64,000 bases of DNA. It comes from Planctomycetes bacterium MalM25. Lineage in GTDB: Bacteria; Planctomycetota; Planctomycetia; Pirellulales; Lacipirellulaceae. The position numbers and the translations under genes are program-made. The DNA is taken from NCBI GenBank assembly GCA_007745835.1, contig CP036424.1, positions 2,131,001-2,195,000 on the forward strand, given 5' to 3'. The notes beneath the pieces were generated by a model. It did not search any database and was not told the DNA's origin. It saw only the letters and a program-made list of their open reading frames with translations. This document shows positions 1-10,009 of this stretch, piece by piece. Position 1 is the first letter of the stretch. Each line of letters begins with the position of its first letter.

Positions 1-231
1 TACTACTTCGGCGCCGCCGAAGAGAACGACATCATTCCGGGTGTTGCTGTGCCCTCGAACCAGCTATTGGGCGAGAACAACTTCGGTCAGGAGCTCGACT
101 TCGTGGCGAAGTACACGATCTCGCCTCGCTCGAACATCCTGTTCGGCTACAGCCACCTGTGGCGTGGGGCGAAGATCATCGGCGACAACGACGCGGACTT
201 CTTCTACTCGCAGTGGACGCTCAACTTCTGA
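1..231 (+). CDS. Alginate-export-like outer-membrane beta-barrel, C-terminal fragment
   Basis: The reading frame is open from the first base and ends at a stop at 229-231, so only the last 76 residues are present. The fragment alternates hydrophobic and polar residues and has the ending typical of alginate_exp barrels: FGYSHLW, then a short loop, DADFFYSQW and a terminal aromatic (LNF), the usual outer-membrane insertion signal. Such porins pass polysaccharide or small anionic solutes across the outer membrane. Upstream context is outside the window, so substrate and operon cannot be judged. A strong terminator follows about 20 bases after the stop. Confidence 0.65.
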   Translation, partial: YYFGAAEENDIIPGVAVPSNQLLGENNFGQELDFVAKYTISPRSNILFGYSHLWRGAKIIGDNDADFFYSQWTLNF

Positions 232-252
232 TCGTCTGATTCAGTCTTGATC

Positions 253-287
253 GCCGCGGGTCGCCACAGGGTGGCCCGCGGCTTTTT
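253..287 (+). terminator. Rho-independent terminator after the porin gene
   Basis: A GC-rich stem-loop pairs GCCGCGGG and GCCAC on the left with GTGGC and CCGCGGC on the right (271-282), with a small bulge and an AGG loop. It is followed by TTTTT at 283-287. It sits between the porin stop and the convergent end of the nitrate operon, so it mainly ends porin transcription. Confidence 0.8.
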
Positions 288-296
288 CGTGCGCGT

Positions 297-668
297 TCAG
301 GCGGCGTCTGGGGAAGCGGTTTGCAGGGTTTCTAGGGAGAGGGCCTCGCACGCGGAGGACCACGCCTCCCGGACTTCGTCGGTGAAGTCCTCGGCAAGCC
401 CTTTCTCGATGGTCCACAGCAACGCGGCGGTCATCTTGTCGTCGCCACTCGACGTGGGCGGCGACGAATCAGCCCGCAGCAGACGAACGCCCTCGGAGAG
501 CTTCGGCATGAACTGCTTGCCCTGGGCGATCAGATCGTCATCGAGACGTCGTTTCCACTCAGGGGCGATCTCCAGCAGCCGGTCGTAGAAAAGCATCGCG
601 ACCTGGTCCGCGCTCGGGGCCAGTACGGACCAGGTGCTTTGGACACGCGTGATTTGCGCTTGGTTCAT
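297..668 (-). CDS. Globin-like protein without any histidine, last gene of the nitrate operon
   Basis: The product is 123 residues from the ATG at 668. The N-terminal half matches the A-C and E helices of single-domain bacterial globins (start of E about residue 45: DLIAQGKQFMPKLSEGV). The C-terminal half matches helices G-H (ALLWTIEKGLAEDFTDEVREAW). Between them, where family members carry roughly 30 residues including the proximal F8 histidine (R-H-V-x-Y-G-V type), this protein has only about 14 residues (RADSSPPTSSGDDK). There is no histidine anywhere in the chain, so normal heme ligation looks impossible. It follows the nitrite reductase flavoprotein by 54 bases on the same strand. It could be a degenerate pseudo-globin or a globin fold reused as a non-heme or regulatory protein. 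A longer start at 716 adds 16 residues with no globin character. Confidence 0.7.
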   Translation of the reverse strand: MNQAQITRVQSTWSVLAPSADQVAMLFYDRLLEIAPEWKRRLDDDLIAQGKQFMPKLSEGVRLLRADSSPPTSSGDDKMTAALLWTIEKGLAEDFTDEVREAWSSACEALSLETLQTASPDAA

Positions 669-722
669 GTGAGAAGTGATACGCAGGGATCCGGCTTGCC
701 TGTTGCAACAACCCAACCAAGA

Positions 723-2270
723 CTAGTAGACATCGCGGGCGTAACGCCCCGAATCCTTGAGGCGGGCGACGTAGGCCTTCGCGTCGGCTTCGCTCAGCTC
801 GCCGTGCTCGGCGATCAGGGTGTGGAGTGCCTTATCGACGTCGTTGGCCATCCGTTTAGCATCGCCGCAGACGTAAAAGCCACCGCCCGCTTCGAGCCAC
901 GAGAAGAGCTCGGCGCCTTCTTGGAGCATCCGGTCTTGCACATAGACTTTCTCCGCCTGATCGCGGCTGAAAGCCGTGCTCAGCCGTGTGAGTAGGCCGT
1001 TGGCTTGTAGCTTCTCGAGTTCGTTGCGATAGAGGAAGTCGCTCGCCTCGTGCTGGTCACCGAAGAATAGCCAATTCTTGCCCGTCGCCCCGGTCGCAGC
1101 ACGCTCTTCGAGGAAGGCGCGGAACGGCGCGATCCCGGTTCCCGGGCCGACCATGATCATCGGAGCCGCCGGGTCGGCGGGGACGCTGAAGCCGTGCGAC
1201 GGTTGCACGAAGACGCGAACCGCGTCCCCCGTTGCGAGGCGGTCGGAGAACATCGTCGAGGCGACGCCCTTGTGGAGCCGTGCACCGATCCGCGTCGTCG
1301 CCTTACCGACCGTGAGATGGACCTCTCCCGGGTGAGCCTTCAGCGAGCTGGCGATCGAGTAGAGCCGCGGGTTGATCTCCGACAGACACGCAACGAATTC
1401 CTCCATGCCTAGCAACGCCGAGGGCGCACGGCGGAGGACGTCGAGCACGTCCATCTCATCGAGGTCATCCGAGTCGACCAACGCCCGCACGGCGTCCGCC
1501 TCGTTCGGCTTGGTCGCTTTCACGGCCAGCAGGTCGAGCAGCTCGTCGGTCACCTCTCGTAGGCAGTGCTCGGTGATCAGAGACTCGCGGAACGACGCTC
1601 CCTCCTTGGCGCCGAGGTGCTCAAGCACCTCGTCCACCAAATCGGGGCAGTTGGTCGGGTAGACCCCCAGCGAGTCGCCCACTCCGTAGGTCAGGCCGCT
1701 TTCGCCGAGGTCGATCACGGCGTGCGTTGTCTGCTTGGCCGAATCGGCGCCGTTGAGGTTCTCGCAAGAGACGAGGCTCGCCGCGTACGGGTTGGCGCGG
1801 GTGTAGCCACTCTCGGCGGGCTTGGCGGCGCCGTTGGTGGGCGTTGCCGCCGATGCCGGGGCCTCCTTGAGCAGGCGTTTGATCGCCTTGGTCGTCTCTT
1901 TGCCCCCGGGCGAGCAGAGCGTGAGGCTCTTCTCTTCGCCGGCGGCGATCGCCTCGCTGTAGGTCTTGCAGACGTAGCCGCAGGCGCCGCAGTCGAGCTG
2001 CGCCATCGCCGCCATCAAGCGGCGTTCGATCGGCTTTTCCTCGGCGAGGGCGAGGCGTTCGTCGAGCGCTAGGCTGTCGTCGTGCCAAGGGAAGTCCTCC
2101 TCGGCCTCCGGCGGGACGGCCCCGTCGGCTTCGAGCAAAGCGACACCGTTCACGACGCCGTCGGCCTCGCTCGCACCGTCGAGTCCGGCCCAGCCGGCGA
2201 GGAATCCGTTGAGCCAGGCGCGTTGCTCCGCGTTGAACGGGGCCGACTCGGGGATGATCGAAACGCTCAT
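723..2270 (-). CDS. CysJ-like flavoprotein reductase with N-terminal FeS domain, nitrite reductase partner
   Basis: The product is 515 residues. Residues 10-30 carry the FNAEQRAWLNGFLAG motif. Around residues 94-121 is an FeS domain (DCGACGYVC, then LCSPGG) in place of the FMN flavodoxin domain of classic CysJ. The rest is a sulfite-reductase-type FAD domain (RLYSIASS; TVGKATT) and an NAD(P)-binding domain (MVGPGTGIAPFRAFL), ending in the CysJ-style GRYARDVY tail. It should take electrons from NADPH through FAD and the FeS cluster. The siroheme nitrite reductase gene ends 22 bases upstream, which makes it the likely acceptor. A sulfite reductase role is possible by sequence, but the operon is a nitrate one. 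Confidence 0.8.
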   Translation of the reverse strand: MSVSIIPESAPFNAEQRAWLNGFLAGWAGLDGASEADGVVNGVALLEADGAVPPEAEEDFPWHDDSLALDERLALAEEKPIERRLMAAMAQLDCGACGYVCKTYSEAIAAGEEKSLTLCSPGGKETTKAIKRLLKEAPASAATPTNGAAKPAESGYTRANPYAASLVSCENLNGADSAKQTTHAVIDLGESGLTYGVGDSLGVYPTNCPDLVDEVLEHLGAKEGASFRESLITEHCLREVTDELLDLLAVKATKPNEADAVRALVDSDDLDEMDVLDVLRRAPSALLGMEEFVACLSEINPRLYSIASSLKAHPGEVHLTVGKATTRIGARLHKGVASTMFSDRLATGDAVRVFVQPSHGFSVPADPAAPMIMVGPGTGIAPFRAFLEERAATGATGKNWLFFGDQHEASDFLYRNELEKLQANGLLTRLSTAFSRDQAEKVYVQDRMLQEGAELFSWLEAGGGFYVCGDAKRMANDVDKALHTLIAEHGELSEADAKAYVARLKDSGRYARDVY

Positions 2271-2292
2271 GTCGTGCGGTTGCTGGATCGGG

Positions 2293-4125
2293 TTAGGCGG
2301 TCACGGGGGTGGCGACACAGAGGGCGCGAAGCGCCTCGTCGTCCGTGCGGCGCGTGAAGTCGATGAACGCCTCGTCGGATGACTCGCGGTTATCGAGGTA
2401 CGACTGGAGCAATGCCGCAACGCGTTGCGGAACGTCGCGGAACGGGAGGTCGGTGAACAGCTCGCGGGCGATCGCCCGGCGTTCGCCGTAGCCGCCGCCG
2501 ACGAAGAGGTGGTAGCCCTCGACCGTCTCGTCGGGGTCGTCCGGGTCCTCCACGTTGGCGGAGATCAGCCCGATGTCGCCGATGTAATGCTGGGCGCACG
2601 AGTGGTGGCAACCGGTTACGTGGATGTTCACCGGGCTGTCGAGTTCCAAACGCTCTTCGACGTAGTCCGCGATCGCCATGGCGTTTGCCTTGGTCGGCGC
2701 CGCGGCGTACTTGCAGCCGGCCGAGCCCGTGCAGGCGATCAGCCCCGCGCGGACGCTCGTGGCCCGCCAATCAAGCCCGATCTCCTCGATCGCCTCGCGA
2801 GCGGCGTCGATCGACTCGTCGGGGACGTTGGCGATCAGCAGGTTCTGCCAGACCGTCATCCGGAGGTCGCCGTCGCCGTACCGTTCGGAGATCGCGGCGA
2901 GACCTCGCATCTGGGAGCTGGTGATCCGCCCGACCGGCAGCACTACGCCGAGGTAATTGAGCCCCGGCTGCTTCTGCGCGTGGACGCCGACGTGCCCCTG
3001 GCGGTCGTCCGAGGGGCGGGGCTCGACCGCGTTGAGCGGGGCTTTGCTCAGCTCGTGCCCCAGGTCCTCCTCAACCGCCGCGATGAACTTGTCGAAACCC
3101 CAGTCGTCGAGAACGTACTTGAGCCGGGCCTTGTTCCGGTTGGTGCGATCGCCGTGCCGGATGAAGACCCGTACGACGGAGGCCGCCACCTCGACACACT
3201 CCTCGGGACGCAACAGCACACCGGTCGGTCTGGCGAAGTCCTTGTGCCCCGTGATGCCGCCGAGCGTGAGCTGGAAGTAGACCCCCTCGGGCAGCGACTC
3301 GCTCGCCGCCTTCGCCTTGAGCTGAACCGCGGTGAAGCCGATGTCGTTGGTGTCCTCCAGGGCCGAGATCCGCCCGCCTCCGTCGTAGGCGATGTTGAAC
3401 TTGCGGGGCAGGCCGTACAGTTCTCGGTGGTTAAGCAGGTGGTGGTGCATCTCCCGAGCGAGGGGGAGGGTCTCGATCAGCTCGGTCGGGTCGAGTCCGC
3501 TGAGCGGGCTCGCGGTCACGTTGCGGATGTTGTCCCCGCCCGCACCGTAGTTGATGACGCCCAGGTCGCGCAGCCCGGTGAGGATGTTGGTCAGCTCGGT
3601 AGCGGGGATCTCGCGGTATTGCAGGTTGGCGCGCGTCGTCACGTCGACAAAGCCGCCAGCCGAGCGATCGGCCAGGTCGGCCAGGCCCCGCAGCTGCCAC
3701 GAGCGGATCGCCCCGCCCGGGAACCGCATGCGGCACATGTAGCTGTCTTGCGCCGGCGCGACGTAGAACATGCCGTGGAACTTCGTGAGGAAGACGTCCG
3801 TCCCCTTGGGGAACTCGCCCGCGGAGCTGCGGGTGCGGAACTCGTCCCACATGTCCCGCGGGTTCTTGTCCCGCTTGGCCTGCTCCTCGGCGACGAGCTT
3901 GCCGCCGGCGGCGACCTGCTCGTCCTGGGCGAGGCGGTGCATCGCCATTGGGTCGGTCGCGGGATCGACCGCGATCGCCGTCGCGGCGCCAACCGTCACG
4001 CTCTCACCGGCTCCGCCCTGGGAGATCACCGGCAGACCGCGCACCTTGCGCGCGACGTCGGCGCCGAGTGCGAAGCCTTGAAGGTAGTTCTGTTGTTCGG
4101 CGTTGAAGCCGTTCGTTTCGCTCAT
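2293..4125 (-). CDS. nirA: Siroheme/4Fe-4S nitrite reductase
   Basis: The product is 610 residues from the ATG at 4125; an upstream open stretch is non-coding in character. The siroheme-4Fe-4S ligands are clear in the C-terminal half: [10 protein letters not shown] (C-x5-C) and [10 protein letters not shown] (C-x3-C). It has the repeated NiR/SiR half-domains of ferredoxin-type nitrite reductases, which reduce nitrite to ammonium with six electrons. The N-terminus carries [13 protein letters not shown], nearly the same motif as at the start of the downstream flavoprotein, which may reflect paired use. It lies between nitrate reductase and the flavoprotein in the same transcript. Assimilatory sulfite reductase is the main alternative, made unlikely by the context. 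Confidence 0.85.
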   Translation of the reverse strand: MSETNGFNAEQQNYLQGFALGADVARKVRGLPVISQGGAGESVTVGAATAIAVDPATDPMAMHRLAQDEQVAAGGKLVAEEQAKRDKNPRDMWDEFRTRSSAGEFPKGTDVFLTKFHGMFYVAPAQDSYMCRMRFPGGAIRSWQLRGLADLADRSAGGFVDVTTRANLQYREIPATELTNILTGLRDLGVINYGAGGDNIRNVTASPLSGLDPTELIETLPLAREMHHHLLNHRELYGLPRKFNIAYDGGGRISALEDTNDIGFTAVQLKAKAASESLPEGVYFQLTLGGITGHKDFARPTGVLLRPEECVEVAASVVRVFIRHGDRTNRNKARLKYVLDDWGFDKFIAAVEEDLGHELSKAPLNAVEPRPSDDRQGHVGVHAQKQPGLNYLGVVLPVGRITSSQMRGLAAISERYGDGDLRMTVWQNLLIANVPDESIDAAREAIEEIGLDWRATSVRAGLIACTGSAGCKYAAAPTKANAMAIADYVEERLELDSPVNIHVTGCHHSCAQHYIGDIGLISANVEDPDDPDETVEGYHLFVGGGYGERRAIARELFTDLPFRDVPQRVAALLQSYLDNRESSDEAFIDFTRRTDDEALRALCVATPVTA

Positions 4126-4214
4126 GTCATTTCGCCCTGTCTCAGTTGCACAAAGAAGCCGGGGCTCGCGACTCCGGCGAGTCTTGCTTTGTGGCCACCG
4201 TTCTCCCTCCGGGT

Positions 4215-6437
4215 TTAAGCCTTCTCCAGCCGGACCGCGCAGTCCTTGTAGCTCGGCTGGTGCGAGTAAGGATCGAAGTGCGGCAGGGTGAGGCGGTTGG
4301 TCGCTTCGTAGTGCATAGGGATGAACAGCTGCCCCGGTTGCACGGTCGGCGTGACGAAGGCGGTCGCCTCGAGCTCGCCGCGGCGTGAGCGGACGGTGAT
4401 CGTGTCGAGATTCGCGAAGCCTTCGCGCCGGGCGTCGTCGGGGTGGACCTCGACGTAGATCCCCTGCGGATAGAGTTTGCGGAGCACGGCCGACTTGCTC
4501 GTGCGTGTCTGCGTGTGCCACTGCGAAGCGGCGCCCCGCCCGGTGATCAGCAGGAAGGGGTACGCGTCGTCGGGCGGCTCGGGCATCTCGCGAGAGGGTT
4601 CCCAGATGAAGCGGGCCCGCTCGTCGGCGTGGTAGAAGCGGCCGTCCTCGAACAGGCGGCGTTGCTGCTCGACCTCGGCGACCGGTTCGACGCAGGGCCA
4701 CTGCGCCCCGCCCGCGCGGTCGATCGCCTCGTAGTCTCCGATGCCGGTGATGTCGCACGGGCGGCCCGCCGAGAGCCGCTTGAGAATCTCGAGCGCCGCT
4801 TCGGGCGAATCCCACTCGCGGAACAGATCGCCGCAACCCCAGTACTCGGCGACCAGCCGGAAGATCGAGAAATCGGGCAACGCCTCGCCCGGGGGGCGAT
4901 GGACTTTCTTCACGACGCCGAAGCGGCGTTCGCTGTTGATGAAGGTCCCTTCCTTCTCCGCCCAGCCCGCGGCGGGCAGCACCAGGTCCGCCTGCTGGGC
5001 GGTCTCGGTCGTGTGGTACAGGTCCTGGACGACGAGGAAGTCGAGCTTGTCGAGCAGCTCACGGGCGTCGGATTGGTTGATCCACGAGTGCGACGTGTTC
5101 GTGCAGACGACCCACAGTCCCTTGATCTTGTCTTCGCGGATCCCTTCGATGATCTGGTGGTAAGGGAGGCTGTCTTCCGTTGGGATCCGCTCAACCGAGA
5201 TGCCTAGCAGCTCAGCGACCTCGCGACGGTCGTCGGGCTTCTTGAAGTCACGCCCAGCGAACAAGCCGGTGGTGTTGCTGTACAGACGCGAGCCCATCGC
5301 GTTGCACTGGCCGGTCACACTGTTCGCGCCGGTGCCGGGGCGGCCGAAGTTGCCCGTCATCAGGGCGAGGTTGATCAGGCTCTGCGCGACGCGGACCCCT
5401 TCGTAGTTCTGGTTGACGCCCATCGTCCACCAGAACGAAACCCGCTTGCCCTCGCCGATCACGCGGGCGATGCGTTCGATCTCGTCGATCGGTACGCCCG
5501 ACGCGTCCGCGGCCCGTTCGGGGGGGTAGTCGGCGAGGAACGCGGCGAAGTCGTCGAAGCCGTTCGTGTGGGCGTTGATGTACTCGCGGTCGATGAGCCC
5601 GTCGCGGATCAGCACGTTCGACAGGGCGTAGAAGAAAGCGAGGTCCGACTTCGGACGGATCGGGGCGTGGATCGTCGCGGCCACCGCGGTCTCGGTCCGT
5701 CGTGGATCGACGACGATGATCTCGGGCGAGTGCGGGTTGCGGCAGACTCGCTCCCACATGATCGGGTGCGCGGCGCACAGGTTCGAACCGACCAACACGA
5801 GGACGTCCGACTCCTCGAAGTCGTCGTACGTGTAGGGCGGGGCGTCGAAGCCGAACGACTCCTTGTAGGCGGTCACGGCGGTCGCCATGCACTGCCGCGT
5901 GTTGCCATCGCCGTGGACCATGCCCATGCCGAACTTCGCGAGGGCGCCCAGCAGGGCCATCTCCTCGGTCACCAGCTGGCCGGTGCTGAGGAACGCGACC
6001 GCCTCTGGGCCGTGCTCGGCTCCGATCGCCTTGAAGCGTTGGCAGAACTCCTGCATCGCCGCGTCCCACGAGACGGGCCGCAGCTCGCCCGAAGCGTCGC
6101 GCAGCAGAGGGGTGGTCGCGCGGTCCTCGGCGTCGAGCACGGCGAGCGCTTCCCAGCCTTTCGGACAGGCCATGCCGAGGTTCACCGGGTACTCGGTCGC
6201 CGGCGTGAGGTTCACCGCCTCGCCATCGCGGAGGTGGACCCGCAGACCGCAACCGGTTGAGCAGTAGCCGCAGACCACGTCGGTCGTCGCGTCCGGCGCG
6301 AGCCGCTCAGGGACCTGCCCCAGGCCGAACCGGCCCGGCTTGCGGATCAGCTCGCTGGTGAGCGGGCCCTCCTGCTGGTGGATCAGGTTGCGGATGGCGC
6401 CGATCACTTCGGACGGCTTCGTGGGGATGGTCGTCAT
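4215..6437 (-). CDS. nasA: Assimilatory nitrate reductase, molybdopterin catalytic subunit
   Basis: The product is 740 residues and starts at the ATG at 6437, which overlaps the previous gene's stop as ATGA. An N-terminal 4Fe-4S site ([10 protein letters not shown], then MACPKGW) is followed by the bis-MGD molybdopterin oxidoreductase core, with a candidate Mo-ligand cysteine in [11 protein letters not shown]. The C-terminal dinucleotide-binding domain is complete ([18 protein letters not shown]). There is no twin-arginine signal, so it acts in the cytoplasm. The length matches cyanobacterial NarB and the C-terminal BFD FeS domain of enterobacterial NasA is absent. It reduces nitrate to nitrite for nirA. 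The gene upstream, a fused FeS/membrane-anchor protein, is its probable electron donor, which is unusual for an assimilatory enzyme. Confidence 0.9.
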   Translation of the reverse strand: MTTIPTKPSEVIGAIRNLIHQQEGPLTSELIRKPGRFGLGQVPERLAPDATTDVVCGYCSTGCGLRVHLRDGEAVNLTPATEYPVNLGMACPKGWEALAVLDAEDRATTPLLRDASGELRPVSWDAAMQEFCQRFKAIGAEHGPEAVAFLSTGQLVTEEMALLGALAKFGMGMVHGDGNTRQCMATAVTAYKESFGFDAPPYTYDDFEESDVLVLVGSNLCAAHPIMWERVCRNPHSPEIIVVDPRRTETAVAATIHAPIRPKSDLAFFYALSNVLIRDGLIDREYINAHTNGFDDFAAFLADYPPERAADASGVPIDEIERIARVIGEGKRVSFWWTMGVNQNYEGVRVAQSLINLALMTGNFGRPGTGANSVTGQCNAMGSRLYSNTTGLFAGRDFKKPDDRREVAELLGISVERIPTEDSLPYHQIIEGIREDKIKGLWVVCTNTSHSWINQSDARELLDKLDFLVVQDLYHTTETAQQADLVLPAAGWAEKEGTFINSERRFGVVKKVHRPPGEALPDFSIFRLVAEYWGCGDLFREWDSPEAALEILKRLSAGRPCDITGIGDYEAIDRAGGAQWPCVEPVAEVEQQRRLFEDGRFYHADERARFIWEPSREMPEPPDDAYPFLLITGRGAASQWHTQTRTSKSAVLRKLYPQGIYVEVHPDDARREGFANLDTITVRSRRGELEATAFVTPTVQPGQLFIPMHYEATNRLTLPHFDPYSHQPSYKDCAVRLEKA

Positions 6438-8116
6438 GTGGGCGTCCCTCCGGGCATCTTCAGGGGGACGACCGAGCCGAAGTAGAGCCAACGCTCGGCC
6501 AGCTCGCCGACGAGCACGGCGCCGAGCATCAGCACGCTCAGGATGGCGGAAACCGCTCCGCCGGAGAGGCCGCTCATCAGCGGGCCCGCTAGAGCAATCC
6601 CAAGTATCCCCATGCCGAAACGCGTGATCGAGGCGTTTCGCAGCGCGGTTTGTTGGATCCGAGCCGTCTTCTCGAGGTCGCCCGGGTGGCTGATTAAGAG
6701 GCTTGCCTCGTAGACGAGCTTGGCCGCCAAGGTGGCGAACAGGCCGCCGGCCAAAAGCGCCGTTGACTCGCCACCCAGCACAGCCGAGCACGCCGCGCCG
6801 GTCGCCAGGCCGAGCACCAACGGGGTCAGGCCGAACTTGGCGAGCGTGCGGTGGCCCAGCCAGAACCGGCGGCCAGTGAACATGTAGATCTTGGCCGAGC
6901 AGAAGACCGCCACCGCACCGGAGAGGATCGCGAGGACCTCCGCGGGCGTTTGAAGGGCCGTTGGCAGGAAGGTTTCAACGAGCGACAGGATCGGTCCGGG
7001 CAGCCAGTCGCTCACGTAGGGCAGGGCGGCGAACGACGCGGCGCCGATCGAGAACGCCGCGTAAACGCCAAACAGGATCGCTTCGCGGCTGAGCCACGAG
7101 TGCCGCCAGCCGAGCACCGCACGGAACGCCAGGTGAGGGCGGCCGAGGTGCAACGGGGCGACCGCCAACCCGGCTTGGCCCGCCAGGGCGCCGAGCACGA
7201 TTGTCGCGGCGGCGGAGGATTCGGCGCCGAACCAGCGCATCAACGCGCCGACCGCCACGGCTCCGACCGACATCTGCGTTAGCACCAGCATCGCCACCAG
7301 TGGCGCGTGGGCGTGCTGTGGGGCGGCGTGATCGGCGTCGGCAGCGACCGAGTTCGGCGGCAGGCCTCGCTGGGTCCGGTAGACCGTTGTCGGGTTGGTA
7401 AGCTGGGCGGGAGGTGTCTCGGGGAGGAAGAGCCCCTTGCCGGTGCGCGACACGGACTCAGCGACGTTGACCACCGAAATGCGGATCGCCTGGTTCGGGC
7501 AGGCTTGAACGCAGGCGGGCGCTTCCCCGGCGGCGAGGCGGTCGTGGCACATATCGCACTTGCGAACGATCCCCTTGGACTCACTGTACTGCGGCACCTC
7601 GTACGGGCAGGCCATTGTGCAGTACTGGCAGCCGAAGCACTGGTCATCGAGGTGACGCACGACGCCCGTGATCGGGTCCTTCTCGTAGGCGTTGGTTGGG
7701 CAGCCGGCGAGGCACCCAGGATCGACGCAGTGGTGGCACGCTGTGGTGACGTGCTGAATGACCGGTAGGGTGTCGTTCTTGCCGAACGAGCCGGGGCCGT
7801 AGAGCTGGCCGACGCTCCGCCAGGTCTCTTCCGTGTCGAGGCCGTTGAGGTGATGGCACGCGCTGACGCACGCCTTGCATCCGCTGCACGCGTCGAGATC
7901 GACGTCGAACGCGTACTGCTCTCCCGCCCCGGGGGGGCCGGCGGGGATGAGGTCGCGGTAGTACTTTGCTTGAGCGGGGACGCCCGACTCGTCGTGCTGC
8001 TTGGCGAACCGCTCGACGGCGGTCAGCTCGCGCGACTCCTCGAGCAACGCACGCAGCAACTCCGCCGGCTCCTCGCCGGTGGCGTTTGGCTGCTCGCTAG
8101 CTAGCGTTGCGCTCAA
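6434..8116 (-). CDS. Fused DmsB-DmsC-like protein: four-cluster ferredoxin plus membrane anchor
   Basis: The product is 560 residues from a TTG start at 8116. After an N-terminal extension, about residues 70-235 hold the cysteine groups of a DmsB/NrfC-type ferredoxin: [47 protein letters not shown] then CVQACP. From about residue 265 to the end there are roughly eight hydrophobic segments of the DmsC/NrfD-like anchor class. The two parts are normally separate subunits. Neither a signal peptide nor a Tat motif is present, so the FeS part should face the cytoplasm. The stop overlaps the nitrate reductase start (ATGA), implying translational coupling. The inferred role is passing electrons from quinol to nitrate reductase. 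Confidence 0.82.
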   Translation of the reverse strand: MSATLASEQPNATGEEPAELLRALLEESRELTAVERFAKQHDESGVPAQAKYYRDLIPAGPPGAGEQYAFDVDLDACSGCKACVSACHHLNGLDTEETWRSVGQLYGPGSFGKNDTLPVIQHVTTACHHCVDPGCLAGCPTNAYEKDPITGVVRHLDDQCFGCQYCTMACPYEVPQYSESKGIVRKCDMCHDRLAAGEAPACVQACPNQAIRISVVNVAESVSRTGKGLFLPETPPAQLTNPTTVYRTQRGLPPNSVAADADHAAPQHAHAPLVAMLVLTQMSVGAVAVGALMRWFGAESSAAATIVLGALAGQAGLAVAPLHLGRPHLAFRAVLGWRHSWLSREAILFGVYAAFSIGAASFAALPYVSDWLPGPILSLVETFLPTALQTPAEVLAILSGAVAVFCSAKIYMFTGRRFWLGHRTLAKFGLTPLVLGLATGAACSAVLGGESTALLAGGLFATLAAKLVYEASLLISHPGDLEKTARIQQTALRNASITRFGMGILGIALAGPLMSGLSGGAVSAILSVLMLGAVLVGELAERWLYFGSVVPLKMPGGTPT

Positions 8117-8129
8117 GGACGCGGAGTGG

Positions 8130-8996
8130 CTAGAGGTACAAGTTGACGCAGGCGACCAGGTCGGCGCCGATGAAGACCGGGAAGCCGAGTCCCGAGGTTA
8201 GGCCCGCGTTGGCAAAGCGTTCGCCTCGGGGGAACTCGAAGCCCAGCAGGTCGCTGGTCGACCAGGGGACCAAATCGCGATAGACGTGTCCCGCGATCCC
8301 CTCACCAAGGCGAAGGGTCAATCGTCGGCTCTCGGCGGCGAGCTCAGCATGCGGACCGTAGTCGGCCGAGACGATCTTTAACTGCCCGGTCGCCAGGTCG
8401 CGTGACCAGACCTCCATCGCCCTCGCGATAGGCCGTTCGCGTGTGTTCAGCATTAGGAGGACGGCGTCGAGCTCGGGCGGCTTGCCCATGAACGGGACGC
8501 CGAGCGCTGAACCCAGCCTCTCGGAACGCGCGGCGGCGACGCGGACGAAGTTCTTTGAATCCTCCAGCCCGCCGAGCACACGCGGGAAGCGGTCGTCCCA
8601 CACGCGGCCGGGCAGGCCGGCTCGGCGTGGGAACTTGATGTAGCGGGAGACTTGCTCCAGGCGTTGCAGGCCGGGGTACCAGCCTTTGTCGATGCCGAGC
8701 TCGCCCCGCTCGTTGCGGCGCCAAACCTCGAAGGCCCCACAAAGCCCTTCGGATTCTCGGCAATGCAGGGCGATGACACCCCGGCACTCCTGCTCCCGCA
8801 GCGAGGGGATCGCCAGGGTGGTGTGCCCTTCGTCGCCGTGCTCGAAGACGGGCACTCCCTCGGCCCACGCGTAGCCAACCGCCCCCTCGCCGTGACCGTA
8901 GGAGTTGTTCGCATCGTTCAGCGCGGACAGGCGGTCGCCGTCGGGCCGGTACACCTCGAAGGCGTGGACCAGGTTGTTGGCGAGGGTTGTCGTCAC
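8130..8996 (-). CDS. Protein of three tandem GAF-like repeats within the nitrate operon
   Basis: The product is 288 residues from a GTG start. Three related blocks can be aligned by eye: near residue 12 (HAFEVYRPDG), 87 (GAFEVWRRNERGELG) and 191 (RAMEVWSRDLATGQLK). The second and third continue with GAF-like GLPGRVW / GEGIAGHVY and an F-A-A-GL-GFPV style strand. No DNA-binding, kinase or membrane segment is visible. The gene sits between the transporter ATPase and the electron donor, with gaps of 35 and 13 bases, so it is co-transcribed. GAF folds bind small ligands, and a nitrate- or redox-sensing or enzyme-regulating role is inference only. Confidence 0.6.
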   Translation of the reverse strand: MTTTLANNLVHAFEVYRPDGDRLSALNDANNSYGHGEGAVGYAWAEGVPVFEHGDEGHTTLAIPSLREQECRGVIALHCRESEGLCGAFEVWRRNERGELGIDKGWYPGLQRLEQVSRYIKFPRRAGLPGRVWDDRFPRVLGGLEDSKNFVRVAAARSERLGSALGVPFMGKPPELDAVLLMLNTRERPIARAMEVWSRDLATGQLKIVSADYGPHAELAAESRRLTLRLGEGIAGHVYRDLVPWSTSDLLGFEFPRGERFANAGLTSGLGFPVFIGADLVACVNLYL

Positions 8997-9031
8997 GAGG
9001 GATCGCGTCGTGGTTAAATGAGGGAGGCGAT

Positions 9032-9997
9032 TCAGACGGCCGCCACGGTCAATTCATCTTCGGGCTGTTCGGATTCACCGAACGCGGGGAAGGCGTGCTC
9101 GGTGACGCTCATCGCCTCGACCATGTGCATCGTGTCATCCCAATTTGAATCGTCAGCGGGCGTGGACGGTTCGGCGCCGCCGTGCTCTTGCTCTTCGAGG
9201 AAGGAAACGAGCGCTCCTCGGAGGTCGTAGTAGAGCTCGTGCTCGAGCACCGCTCCGCGGTCGCGGGGGCGGGCGAAGGGGAGGTCGAGCAGCTGACCAA
9301 CGCGCGCCCTCGGACCGCTGGTCATCATGCAGACGCGATCCGACATGTAGATCGCCTCGTCGACGTCGTGCGTGATGACCATGGTGGTGATCCGCTCGCG
9401 GTCGAGCACGCCGAGGATGACGTCCTGCAGGTCCATGCGGGTGAGCGAGTCGAGCCGCCCGAACGGTTCGTCCAGCAGAAGCACGCGCGGCTTCAGGGCG
9501 ATCGCGCGGGCGATGCCAACCCGCTGCTGCATGCCGCCGGACATCTCGCGGGGGTGCTTATCGAACGAGTCGCCGAGCCCCACCATCGCGAGGTAGTGTT
9601 CGGCGATCTGGCGGCGTTCGGCCTTCGTGCCGTGGGGGTAGACCTGATCGACCCCCAGCAGCACGTTGCCGAGCGCGGTCTGCCAAGGCAGCAGGCAGGG
9701 CGACTGGAACACGACGGCCCGGTCGGGGCCGGGGCCGTCGATCTCGCGTCCCGCGACGGCGATGCTGCCGCCGCTGATCTCATTCAACCCGGCGAGCATC
9801 GTTAGCACGGTGCTCTTACCGCATCCGGAGTGGCCGATGACGCTGACAACCTCGCCCTTCTGCATGACGAGATCGAACCCATCGACAACACGCACCGCTT
9901 CGCCGTACGGGTTGGGGTACGCCTTGATGAGGTTGAAGATCTCGACGTAGCGTTTGTCGGCGGGGCTCGGCCCCCGAGTCTCTGGATTTTCGGGCAT
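9032..9997 (-). CDS. nrtD: Nitrate ABC transporter ATPase (NrtD type)
   Basis: The product is 321 residues, a single ABC ATPase domain followed by an acidic tail of about 50 residues. Walker A is GHSGCGKST, the signature is [19 protein letters not shown] and Walker B is [12 protein letters not shown], then an H-loop in [10 protein letters not shown]. The sequence is of the NrtD/SsuB/TauB class that powers import of nitrate, sulfonates or taurine. It starts 12 bases after the neighbouring ATPase gene. It lacks the fused NrtA-like regulatory domain found in cyanobacterial NrtC. Nitrate specificity comes from the operon. Confidence 0.85.
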   Translation of the reverse strand: MPENPETRGPSPADKRYVEIFNLIKAYPNPYGEAVRVVDGFDLVMQKGEVVSVIGHSGCGKSTVLTMLAGLNEISGGSIAVAGREIDGPGPDRAVVFQSPCLLPWQTALGNVLLGVDQVYPHGTKAERRQIAEHYLAMVGLGDSFDKHPREMSGGMQQRVGIARAIALKPRVLLLDEPFGRLDSLTRMDLQDVILGVLDRERITTMVITHDVDEAIYMSDRVCMMTSGPRARVGQLLDLPFARPRDRGAVLEHELYYDLRGALVSFLEEQEHGGAEPSTPADDSNWDDTMHMVEAMSVTEHAFPAFGESEQPEDELTVAAV

Positions 9998-10009
9998 GGC
10001 TAGTTCTCC

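Noticed and set aside
2425-4218. Long plus-strand open frame opposite nitrite reductase
   Set aside because: It is the antisense of a clear siroheme reductase gene; the translation has no family motifs and reflects high GC content.
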